Positions 54,556-62,264 of a stretch of DNA of 64,000 bases are shown here, in pieces. The stretch comes from Jiangella gansuensis DSM 44835 (GTDB taxonomy: Bacteria > Actinomycetota > Actinomycetes > Jiangellales > Jiangellaceae): positions 3,966,606-4,030,605 of the forward strand of contig NZ_KI911782.1 of the NCBI RefSeq assembly GCF_000515395.1. The letters run 5' to 3'. The position numbers were made by a program, and so were the translations under genes. Position 1 is the first letter of the stretch. Each line of letters starts with the position of its first letter. The notes under the pieces were generated by a model. That model was not told the DNA's origin and did not search any database. It saw only the letters and a list, made by a program, of their open reading frames with translations.

Positions 54556-55988
54556 CGGCTGCGACGTCGTATCGGACCAAGCAGCGCAAGCGGCGTGACC
54601 TCCGGCGCGCGCGGAAGAGACTTCAGGCACGGCGGGAGCAGCCGTCCACCATGGTCGTGCCGGTGCGGGCTCGCGTCCTGCGGCAGGTGGGGATCTGGGG
54701 TGGCGCCGTCGTCCTGGCCACCGGCGCCTACGTCGGCGCCACCATCGCGGCGGCGGCGTTCCTCGACGACCAGGACGACGAGTCCCCGCTCGCCACCGCC
54801 GCCGAGGCGCTCGGCGACGACCTCGTCTACGTCGATCCCCGTGCGGAGGACCTGCTGGACGACGCCGAGCTCGCCACGCTGGAGGAACAGGCGGCCGATG
54901 CGAGCCAGCCGACGCGGGTCGTGGTGTGGCCGCTGGACGGTGGATGGCCGGCCGACGTCGTCGAGCACATCGCGGCCCGGTCAGGCACGGACAGCAGGTT
55001 CCTCATGGTCAACGACGAGGGGCGGACCGTGGTCGCGTCGACGCTCCACGAACGGGAGCCGTCGATCGATGACATGGTCGGCAGGCCGCCCGCCGACGCG
55101 GCAGCGCAGGCGCTCGATGAACTCGATGCCACACCGTTGCGGGGCGAGCCTGAGGAGTACGAGGAGAGCTCACTACCGTTCGGCTCCACTTGGCTCGCCG
55201 CCGCGTTGGGCGGTGCGCTCGGGGTCGGGGTCATTCTCGTCGCGGTCAGCACCGCATTCGTGGGGTTCGGCATTCTCGTGCTCGCGGTGGCCCCAGGATG
55301 GTTCGCCGTCGACGCGTACCGCCGTCGGAGGGCCGGCCCGGCGATCGCGAACGTCGAGGCGAGGCCGGCACGCCGGCGGGGGAAGAACCGGCTCGTCTAC
55401 CGGCCTCCGAACGACGTCCTGGTCCGGCTCAACACCGTCCGCGTCGCCGAGCGGGGCGAGCGCCTGCGTGGTGAGTTGCTGGCCCTGGGCGAGCGGATGG
55501 CGGCGTCGACCGACGACGCCACTGGTGCGGCGTGGGAGCTGGCGCTCGATTGCTATGCGACGGCGGGCCGGATCGCCGACAGCGTCGAGGGTGGTACCGA
55601 CCTCGCAAGCCACGCCGATGTCGTCGCCGGCCTGGTCCTGGTGGCGCGCGGGCGGCAGGCCGTGGACGCCGCGGAGGCACACGGCGATCTGGCCGAATCG
55701 GCCGACTGCTTCGCGAACCCGTTCCACGGCGCGTCGGTCGGCGCCGTGCCGACGATCGCGCTCGGTGCCGACCGGCCGCCGGCATCGGTGCCGCGGCAGG
55801 TCGACGTCTGCGCGACGTGCCGCGCCGCGGCCGAGAAGGGCATCGCGGTAGCGGATCCGCTCGTGCTCGATTCCGGCGGCGGGCGCATGCGGGAGTACTG
55901 GATGCTCGACGTGACGCCGTGGGCGCAGGTCGGTTACGGCGCGCCGAGCCGTGAGTTGATCGACGCCTGGAACGCCTCGCGGGTCTAG
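54552..55988 (+). CDS. membrane protein with Cys/His motif (second of a pair)
   Basis: 478 residues. Basic N-terminus, a span at about 42-70 (VLRQVGIWGGAVVLATGAYV), an acidic external segment of about 140 residues, then two close spans near 215-260 (AAALGGALGVGVILVAVSTAFVGFG...). The cytoplasmic C-terminal domain carries CFANPFHGASVG...VPRQVDVCATC, the same motif as its partner. The external segment (VDPRAEDLLDDAELATLEEQ) is reminiscent of TPM-type domains. Function unknown; the pair probably forms a membrane complex. Confidence 0.6.
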   Translation: MTAATSYRTKQRKRRDLRRARKRLQARREQPSTMVVPVRARVLRQVGIWGGAVVLATGAYVGATIAAAAFLDDQDDESPLATAAEALGDDLVYVDPRAEDLLDDAELATLEEQAADASQPTRVVVWPLDGGWPADVVEHIAARSGTDSRFLMVNDEGRTVVASTLHEREPSIDDMVGRPPADAAAQALDELDATPLRGEPEEYEESSLPFGSTWLAAALGGALGVGVILVAVSTAFVGFGILVLAVAPGWFAVDAYRRRRAGPAIANVEARPARRRGKNRLVYRPPNDVLVRLNTVRVAERGERLRGELLALGERMAASTDDATGAAWELALDCYATAGRIADSVEGGTDLASHADVVAGLVLVARGRQAVDAAEAHGDLAESADCFANPFHGASVGAVPTIALGADRPPASVPRQVDVCATCRAAAEKGIAVADPLVLDSGGGRMREYWMLDVTPWAQVGYGAPSRELIDAWNASRV

Positions 55989-56210
55989 CTCGCCGCCGTG
56001 ATCGTCAACCGGTGCGGCGCGACGACGTCGTGGTGCGGCTTCGGCCGGCCACGGCTCGAGACGCAAGAAGTAGGTCTCGTGGTATTCGGCGGCATGGTGC
56101 GCGGACCGTCAGAGGTTTCGCGCAGGGCGACGCGGCGCGAGCGGAATCCGTGCGGCCGACGCAACCTCATGACGGGCTCTCGGAGTCGAGTGTCGTGAAG
56201 GGGGTGTCGG

Positions 56211-56738
56211 ATGATGTTCGCCGTGACTCGCGACACGGGCGCACCGACGTTCGAGGAGTATGCCGGTGTCATCTGGCCGTCGTTGTATCGCAGCGCGTAT
56301 CTGCTGGCAGGCAACCACGCCGACGCTGAGGACGTCGCTCAGCAGACGTTGTTGAAGGTGTATCGGTCCTGGTCGCAGGTCGTTCGGTCGGACTCGCCGG
56401 ACGCGTATGTGCGGCGGATGCTCACCAACACGTTTCTGTCGGCCCGCCGCCCGAGGAAGCGGCGGCTGGAGTTGTTGACCGACACCCCTCCCGAGCACGG
56501 CGCCGTACGGGCGCCGCAGGGGCCCGAGGACCGGATGATGCTCTGGCCGCATGTGAGGTCGCTGCCGCCCCGTCAGCGCGCCGTGATCGTGTTGCGCTAC
56601 TACGAGGACCTCAGCGAGCAGGAGATCGCCGACGTCCTCGGCTGCTCGCGCGGCAATGTGAAGTCCACCGCGCATCGCGCGCTCAAGGCCTTGCGAGCCG
56701 CTCTCGGCAAGGAACACGACGGCGGGAGGGAGAGTTGA
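56211..56738 (+). CDS. ECF sigma factor, SigE-like family
   Basis: 175 residues. Region 2 (FEEYAGVIWPSLYRSAYLLAGNHADAEDVAQQTLLKVY) and region 4 (LPPRQRAVIVLRYYEDLSEQEIADVLGCSRGNVKSTAHRALKAL) are complete, here quoted as separate blocks: LAGNHADAEDVAQQTLLK and LGCSRGNVKSTAHRAL. It redirects RNA polymerase to a small regulon. ATG 56211 is followed at once by a second ATG; either may serve. The membrane protein gene one base after its stop is its likely partner. Confidence 0.92.
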   Translation: MMFAVTRDTGAPTFEEYAGVIWPSLYRSAYLLAGNHADAEDVAQQTLLKVYRSWSQVVRSDSPDAYVRRMLTNTFLSARRPRKRRLELLTDTPPEHGAVRAPQGPEDRMMLWPHVRSLPPRQRAVIVLRYYEDLSEQEIADVLGCSRGNVKSTAHRALKALRAALGKEHDGGRES

Positions 56739-56739
56739 G

Positions 56740-57858
56740 ATGAACATCGACGTCGAGGAAATCCTCAGCCGTGAGCTTCGCGAGGTAGCCTCCGGTCTGA
56801 AGGTCCCGGTACGGCCGCCGATGCCGCAGGAGCGGCACCGGACCCAGCACCTCTGGCGGCCGCTGCTGGTCGCCGCCGCGGTGATCATCATCGTCGCGGG
56901 TGCCGTGGCCGTGGTGGCGCCGTACGGGAACGACGGGGGACCGCGACCGGCGACATCGCCACCTGTCGAGACGCCCGCTGAGGAGCCCGCGGTTCGTCCC
57001 CTCACTGCCGACGTACCGACGGTGCCTTTCCTGTTCGGCGGTCGCTTGTATGTCGGCGGTGAGCAGTTGCCCGGGACCTGGGGAACCATGAACCGGGCTG
57101 GCGGCGCGTGGGCCGCGCAACGTCTCGACGAGACCTGGTGGTGGGGCAACGGTGCCGGGCAGAACTCGATCTCCGGCACGGTGATCCTGCAGCCTCGCCT
57201 CTCTCCCGACGGCATCCTGCTGGCGGTCGGCAGCTCCACGCGGGAAGGAGGGCAGGTGCTGCTCATCGACACGCGGTCCGGTGAGACGGTCAACACGTTG
57301 CAGACCACGGCGACCGGGCCGGGTGATCCAGACCCTCTCGGCGTCGTCGCGGTCACCAACGACATGAAGGTCTTCCTGGAGAGCAACAGCCGCCGTCTGA
57401 TGTGGCTCGCGGCCGAGGGCGACGAGACGGTCGACCTCGACGCCACCGCCCCCGACCAGTGGGTGCAGGGCAGTACCCCCGCCGGTCTGATCGTGTTCGA
57501 CGGCACCGCGGACGGTGAGGGCGATGCGACGTACCTGGCGGAGGTCTCCGATTCGGGGACACCGAATCGGTTGCGGACGCTGCCGGGCGAGAGCGTGGTG
57601 GTCAACCCGTCCGGCACGTGGCTCGGGCACAGCGGGACCTGGGGCGGTGAGTCCCAGACGATCCCCGAGATCACGGCGCTGCAGTTCGACGGCAGCCGGC
57701 AGCTCACGCTGCAGCCACCCGATGAACGGGAACTCCTTGCCGTGACGTGGGAGGACGATGACCTGCTGCTCGCCGAGTTGCACACCGACGGAAGCCCGAC
57801 CGGGCTGGCACGTTGCAGCATCCGCGAGGAAGCCTGCCTGGTGATCGACGTCCCATGA
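56740..57858 (+). CDS. membrane-anchored protein encoded with the sigma factor, putative regulator
   Basis: 372 residues. About 45 cytoplasmic residues (DVEEILSRELREVASGL) precede one span (PLLVAAAVIIIVAGAVAVV). A Pro-rich linker and a beta-propeller-like external domain (LSPDGILLAVGSSTREGGQVLLIDTRSGETV) follow. This is the layout of membrane anti-sigma factors with an outside sensor, although no zinc-type anti-sigma motif is seen. It starts one base after the sigma gene stop. Candidate anti-sigma or co-regulated lipoprotein-like sensor. Confidence 0.6.
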   Translation: MNIDVEEILSRELREVASGLKVPVRPPMPQERHRTQHLWRPLLVAAAVIIIVAGAVAVVAPYGNDGGPRPATSPPVETPAEEPAVRPLTADVPTVPFLFGGRLYVGGEQLPGTWGTMNRAGGAWAAQRLDETWWWGNGAGQNSISGTVILQPRLSPDGILLAVGSSTREGGQVLLIDTRSGETVNTLQTTATGPGDPDPLGVVAVTNDMKVFLESNSRRLMWLAAEGDETVDLDATAPDQWVQGSTPAGLIVFDGTADGEGDATYLAEVSDSGTPNRLRTLPGESVVVNPSGTWLGHSGTWGGESQTIPEITALQFDGSRQLTLQPPDERELLAVTWEDDDLLLAELHTDGSPTGLARCSIREEACLVIDVP

Positions 57859-57924
57859 GGTGTCCGTGACCGGGATGGTGGGGATTGCAGTCCATGCGCG
57901 CTGACCCGGTGAGACCACGAGGCA

Positions 57925-57957
57925 GCCTAGCGGGCGGCTGCGGCCCGCCCGCTAGGC
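57925..57957. terminator. 13-bp stem hairpin just upstream of the Dabb gene
   Basis: GCCTAGCGGGCGG pairs perfectly with 57945-57957 across a seven-base loop. It lies 8 bases before the next ATG, so besides ending the sigma operon it could hide that gene's ribosome site. Confidence 0.6.
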
Positions 57958-57965
57958 TTCCGGTC

Positions 57966-58259
57966 ATGATCCGTCACACGGTCGCCTTCCGGCTGCGCCA
58001 CCCGGCCGGCTCGGAGGAGGAGCGCGACTTCCTCCAAGGCGCACTGGTGCTGGCCGGTGTTCCGGGTGTGCAGCGGTTCGAGCAGCTGCGCCAGACCAGC
58101 CAGAAGAACGGGTTCCATTTCGGCTTCTCGATGGAGTTCGCCGACCAGGCGGCCTATGACGACTACAACGCGCATCCTGTGCACACGGCGTTCGTGGCCG
58201 ACCGCTGGATGCCCGAGGTGGCGGACTTCCTGGAGCTCGACTACGAGCCGCTCGGCTGA
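57966..58259 (+). CDS. Dabb-domain (stress-responsive alpha/beta barrel) protein
   Basis: 97 residues, one ferredoxin-like dimeric alpha/beta barrel domain: MIRHTVAFRLRHPAG, GVPGVQRFEQLRQTSQKNGFHFGFSMEFAD and AYDDYNAHPVHTAFV, quoted as separate blocks. Family members bind or degrade small molecules under stress. The start follows a strong hairpin, with only GGCTTCC between. Confidence 0.85.
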   Translation: MIRHTVAFRLRHPAGSEEERDFLQGALVLAGVPGVQRFEQLRQTSQKNGFHFGFSMEFADQAAYDDYNAHPVHTAFVADRWMPEVADFLELDYEPLG

Positions 58260-58391
58260 CTCCGGTGGGTCGCCGGCGGTGTGCCGGTGCGGGATGGCGC
58301 GCCGTGTCTGAAATGCCCCATTCGGGGTAGCGTCCTCGTCAAGGTGGGACCGGGCCGACGGCCCGGTCGGGAACACCGGAACGGGGCAATC

Positions 58392-58709
58392 ATGAGCGAT
58401 TTCGTCGCCCAGATGGAGCAGGCATTGCAGAGCGCCGGCCCGGCCGGCCGCCGCGCGATGCTGCGCGGTCTGATGCCGACGGTTGTCAGATGGTTCGAGG
58501 AGTCCCTCGAGCCCGACGATCGCGAAGGTCAGGCGGATGTGCGACTCATGCTGTGGGCCGACCAGGTCTCAGGCGGCCTGATCGGACCGCTGTGTGCGGC
58601 GACGCAGCGGGCGCGGTCGTCGGCGGCCGCCGCCGAGCGGCTCCGGCAGCAGGTTCGCTGGCGTCGTCGGCGCGGCGTCGTGGACGTGTCGGACGTAGCG
58701 GAGGACTGA
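58392..58709 (+). CDS. small hypothetical protein
   Basis: 105 residues, mostly helical and Arg-rich at the C-terminus (ERLRQQVRWRRRRGVV). Starts MSDFVAQMEQALQSAGPAGR. No family recognised. The frame is open to 58281, but the ATG at 58392 follows a GGGG purine run and begins protein-like sequence. Followed after 67 bases by the DinB-like gene. Confidence 0.5.
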   Translation: MSDFVAQMEQALQSAGPAGRRAMLRGLMPTVVRWFEESLEPDDREGQADVRLMLWADQVSGGLIGPLCAATQRARSSAAAAERLRQQVRWRRRRGVVDVSDVAED

Positions 58710-58776
58710 CCCCTACGGCCAGGCGGCCGGAAATTGCCGCGCGAGGCGGCGTGCGGCCCCGGTAGCGTCTGCCGCC

Positions 58777-59289
58777 ATGACTCTCCCGCGTACCCGCCCG
58801 GACCTGACCGCCGACGAGCGCGCCCAGCTGGTCGGCTGGCTCGACCTGCAGCGCGCCATCGTCCACTGGAAATGCGAAGGCCTGTCCGAGCAGGACGCGC
58901 ACCGGCCCGTCCTGCCGACGTCGCCGTTGATGACGATGGCCGGGCTGGTCTCGCATCTGCGCTGGACCGAGCACTGCTGGTTCGAGGTGCTGTTCCTCGG
59001 CCGCTCGGCAGAGCCGAACCCGCAGTTCCGCGAACCCGACGACGGCGACATGATGGTCGACGACGTCCCGCTCGCGCAGCTGCTGGCCGAGTACGAGCGG
59101 CAGTGCGAGATCTCGAACGAGATCGTCGCCGCCCACTCGCTCGATGACGTCGGCCGGCACCCCGACTTCCGCTCCGGCGCCGCCAGCCTGCGCTTCATGC
59201 TGACGCACATGGTCGAGGAGACCGCCCGGCATGCCGGTCACGCCGACATCGTGCGGGAGCTCCTGGACGGGCAGAAGGGCTACTACTGA
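58777..59289 (+). CDS. DinB/DUF664 family protein
   Basis: 170 residues, four-helix bundle. The conserved metal-type histidines are in GLVSHLRWTEHCWF and MLTHMVEETARHAGHAD. Similar proteins are putative metal-dependent thiol-S-transferases (bacillithiol or mycothiol). The last residues GQKGYY are typical. Convergent with the D-aminoacylase gene, eight bases away. Confidence 0.88.
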   Translation: MTLPRTRPDLTADERAQLVGWLDLQRAIVHWKCEGLSEQDAHRPVLPTSPLMTMAGLVSHLRWTEHCWFEVLFLGRSAEPNPQFREPDDGDMMVDDVPLAQLLAEYERQCEISNEIVAAHSLDDVGRHPDFRSGAASLRFMLTHMVEETARHAGHADIVRELLDGQKGYY

Positions 59290-59297
59290 CGTCCGGC

Positions 59298-60890
59298 TCA
59301 CCCTGCTCGCAGGAGGCGGCCCGGGCGGGCGCTGGTCTGGGCGCCGTTCTCGATCACAGGCTCGCCGTTCACCAGGACGTGGTGGATGCCGGCCGGGGGA
59401 CGGCACGGGTCCAGGAAGGTGGCCCGGTCGGCCACGACGGCCGGGTCGAACACGACGACGTCGGCGGCCAGTCCGGGACGGAGCACGCCCCGGTCGGCGA
59501 TTCCCAGGCGGTCGGCGACGGCGCCGGTCATCCGGTGCACCGCCGTGGCCAGGTCGAGGTCCCCGAGCTCGCGGACGTACCGGCCGAGCACCCGGGCGTG
59601 GGCACCGAATGCGCGCGGATGCGGGCGGCGTCCGCCCTGGTCGTACGGCAGGGCCGCGCCGTCGGAGCCGACCAGTGTGTGCGTGTAGCGGAGGAACTCG
59701 CGCATGTCGGCCTCACTGCGATAGAAGAGCACCACCTGCACCCGGTTGCCGCCGGCTCGGCACAACCCCAGGACGTACCGGGCCGGCGGTAGCCCCGCGG
59801 CTCGGGCGGCCTGCTCGACCGTGGCGCCCTCGGGTGCGCCGAGAATGCCGTCGGTGCGCGCGAGCAGGACCCGGTCCCAGAACCACGGGATGCGCTCGTC
59901 GCCGGGCACGCCGCCCCAGCCGGCGGCCAGGTCCGCTTCGGCTCGGGCCGCGACGGCCGGGTCGGCCAGCCGCGCACGCATCGCCTCGATGCCGCCGTCC
60001 TGCACCCACGCGGGGAGGTACTGGGTGAGCGCGGAGGCGGAGGCGTCGTACGGGTACACGTCGGCGGCCAGGTCCACGCCGTGGCCGCGGGCGCGGTCGA
60101 TGACGGCGAGCAGGTCGCCGGCCCGTCCCCACCGGTCCGGTTCGTTGACCGCGAGGTGGGAGAACTGGATCCGAGCTCCGGTGTCGTGGCCGAGGCGGGC
60201 CGCTTCCTCGATCGCGCCCGCGCCGCCGCCCCGGGCGTGGGTGGCGTACAGCCGGCCATAACGCGCCAGCACCCGGCACAGGGCGGTCAGCTCGGCGTCG
60301 TCGGCGTACCGGGACGGGACGTACGTCAGCCCCGTCGACAGTCCGAACGCCCCCTGGTCCAACTGCTCGGCGAGCAGCACCCCCTGGGTGGCCAGCTGGC
60401 CGGGCGACAACCGCTGGTCCATGCCGGCCGCGGCGATGCGTAGCTGGCCGTGGCCGACCAGAGCGGCCACGTTGATCGCGGTTCCCCGCTCGGCCAGCGC
60501 GGCGCCGTAGCCGGCCAGGTCTCGCCAGTGCGGCGAGACGGGGTCGTCGCCGATGCCGGCCAGGAGCTCCACGTGGTCCCGGTGGTGGCGCGCCGTGAGC
60601 GGGAACGCGGAGAAGCCGCAGTTGCCGACGATGTCCGTGGTGACACCCTGGTGGACCTTGCTCTGAGCCCGGCCGTCCAGCAGCACGCTCACGTCCGAGT
60701 GCGTGTGGACGTCGATGAAACCGGGCGCCGCCACCAGGCCGTCGGCCGCCAGGACCCGCGCCGACTCCACCGGCGTTCCCGGCCGCAGCAGCGCTTCGAT
60801 CCGGCCGCCGTCGACGAGGACGTCCCGGTGGGCGGCGGGCGCGCCGGTCCCGTCGAGCACCGCCGCGCCGCGGATCAGGAGGGTCGGCAT
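59298..60890 (-). CDS. N-acyl-D-amino-acid deacylase (D-aminoacylase), amidohydrolase
   Basis: 530 residues. The metal motif is PGFIDVHTHSDVS, with GNCGFSAFP (metal Cys), ATHARGGGAG and IQFSHLAVN supplying His ligands, and YDQGGRRPHPRAFGA and GLAADVVVFDP near the end. It hydrolyses N-acyl-D-amino acids to D-amino acids. GGGAG five bases before ATG 60890 sets the start. Lies near a RidA gene, which deals with imines from amino-acid oxidation, and a divergent IclR regulator. Confidence 0.92.
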   Translation of the reverse strand: MPTLLIRGAAVLDGTGAPAAHRDVLVDGGRIEALLRPGTPVESARVLAADGLVAAPGFIDVHTHSDVSVLLDGRAQSKVHQGVTTDIVGNCGFSAFPLTARHHRDHVELLAGIGDDPVSPHWRDLAGYGAALAERGTAINVAALVGHGQLRIAAAGMDQRLSPGQLATQGVLLAEQLDQGAFGLSTGLTYVPSRYADDAELTALCRVLARYGRLYATHARGGGAGAIEEAARLGHDTGARIQFSHLAVNEPDRWGRAGDLLAVIDRARGHGVDLAADVYPYDASASALTQYLPAWVQDGGIEAMRARLADPAVAARAEADLAAGWGGVPGDERIPWFWDRVLLARTDGILGAPEGATVEQAARAAGLPPARYVLGLCRAGGNRVQVVLFYRSEADMREFLRYTHTLVGSDGAALPYDQGGRRPHPRAFGAHARVLGRYVRELGDLDLATAVHRMTGAVADRLGIADRGVLRPGLAADVVVFDPAVVADRATFLDPCRPPAGIHHVLVNGEPVIENGAQTSARPGRLLRAG

Positions 60891-60919
60891 GCGGGCTCCC
60901 ATCGGCTGAGAGGTTTCAC

Positions 60920-60931
60920 TGGTTGCAACAG
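60920..60931. promoter_or_regulatory. candidate IclR operator between D-aminoacylase and iclR
   Basis: GTTGCAAC (60922-60929) is a perfect 8-base palindrome in the wider CTGGTTGCAACAG dyad, in the divergent promoter region (60891-61038). Confidence 0.4.
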
Positions 60932-61038
60932 TTGATTCACTTGGTAGAATCCGATGTCGGGAACCGGGCAACGGCGGCCAGTGCCTGCGCCGTGCCAGGT
61001 CATTATGATCGAGCAACCGTCGAGGGCAGGAGTTCGCG

Positions 61039-61806
61039 ATGAGCGGCGAGGCAGAGCCGGCCGACAGCCGATCCGGCATCCGCGCCGTGAGCCGGGTGTG
61101 TGACGTTCTCGACCTGGTCCAGGCCCACCCGCAGGGCTTCTCCCTCAACCAGGTCGCCAATGTCACCCAGCTGCCCAAGAGCTCCGCCTATCGGTACCTG
61201 ACTGCGCTGGAGGAACGGCAGTACGTCATGCGCGATCCGGCCAGTGGCCTGTTCCGCATGGGCTCGGCGTTCCTGCCGCTGCAGTCGCAGCAACTCGCGC
61301 TGCTGGGGGAGCGGGTCCGGCCGTACCTGGTCCGGTTGCGCGACGAGTTCGACGAGACCGCCAACCTGGGCATCCTCGACGGCTACCGCATCTCCTACGT
61401 CGAGATCGTGGAGAGCCCGTACTCGGTCCGGCTCGCGGCCCGCCCCGGCGACCGTGACCAGCTGCACTGCACGGCGCTGGGCAAGGCCATCGCGTCCACG
61501 CTGGACCTCGAGCGGGTCACGGCCATCCTGGCCGCCGAGGGCATGCCGCGTCGCACGGAATCCACCATCACCACGCTCGAGCAGTACGTCGAGGAGCTGG
61601 AGCGCACCCGTGCCCGCGGCTACGCCATCGACGACGCCGAGAACGAACGCGACGGACGCTGCGTGGCCGTACCGCTCTCGGGGCTCAAGCTGCCGGCGTC
61701 CATCAGCGTCTCCGCACCGGCCTCGCGGCTGGAGCTCGACGACATCCCCAAGGTCGCCGGAGCCCTCACCCAGGTGGCCGCCGAACTCGCCGCGGCCGAC
61801 CGCTGA
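61039..61806 (+). CDS. IclR-family transcriptional regulator (second copy)
   Basis: 255 residues. Winged helix (LNQVANVTQLPKSSAYRYL) and effector domain (ETANLGILDGYRISYVEI, HCTALGKAIAST, RGYAIDDAENERDGRCVAV, SVSAPASR). It is highly similar to the IclR at 8.0-8.9 kb over most of its length. AGGAG lies before ATG 61039. Divergent from the D-aminoacylase gene, which it probably controls. Confidence 0.93.
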   Translation: MSGEAEPADSRSGIRAVSRVCDVLDLVQAHPQGFSLNQVANVTQLPKSSAYRYLTALEERQYVMRDPASGLFRMGSAFLPLQSQQLALLGERVRPYLVRLRDEFDETANLGILDGYRISYVEIVESPYSVRLAARPGDRDQLHCTALGKAIASTLDLERVTAILAAEGMPRRTESTITTLEQYVEELERTRARGYAIDDAENERDGRCVAVPLSGLKLPASISVSAPASRLELDDIPKVAGALTQVAAELAAADR

Positions 61807-61849
61807 GCCGGGTCGGGGGCGGGTCCGGCCGGCGTCGCCCGCGCAGGCG

Positions 61850-62224
61850 TCACCCACGCACCGCCGCCACGACGTCGATCTCGAACTTGATCTGTTCGGT
61901 CAGGCAGTTGGCGATGGTCGTGCGGGCCGGCAGCGGCGGCGCGAAGTAGTCGCGGTACCGGGCGTTGAACTCGCCCAGGTGCGCGGGGTCGTGCACGTAG
62001 GCGCCGACCTTGACCACGTCGCTCAGATCGAGGCCATGGGCGGCCAGGACGCGCTCGACGTTGCGGATGGACCGGTCCATCTCCTCGGCGAACGTGCCCG
62101 GCACGATCGTCCCGGACTCGTCCACCGACGCCTGGCCGGAGACGAAGACCAGCCCGCCGGCCACCACGGCGGCGGTGAAGTTGGCGGTGTTCCCGTCGGG
62201 GTTCGTGGGGGTGGGGTCGGTCAT
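61850..62224 (-). CDS. RidA family protein
   Basis: 124 residues. YjgF/RidA fold: FTAAVVAGGLVFVSGQAS, EEMDRSIRNVERVLAAHGLDLSDVVKV and RTTIANCLTE, quoted as blocks. RidA enzymes release ammonia from reactive enamine/imine intermediates. Usual catalytic Arg is in the PARTT position. The start ATG at 62224 follows the GH20-like gene by 40 bases on the same strand. Confidence 0.92.
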   Translation of the reverse strand: MTDPTPTNPDGNTANFTAAVVAGGLVFVSGQASVDESGTIVPGTFAEEMDRSIRNVERVLAAHGLDLSDVVKVGAYVHDPAHLGEFNARYRDYFAPPLPARTTIANCLTEQIKFEIDVVAAVRG

Positions 62225-62264
62225 GTCGCTCCTGTCGAGTTCGCTGGTGTGGCCGTCATGGGGT

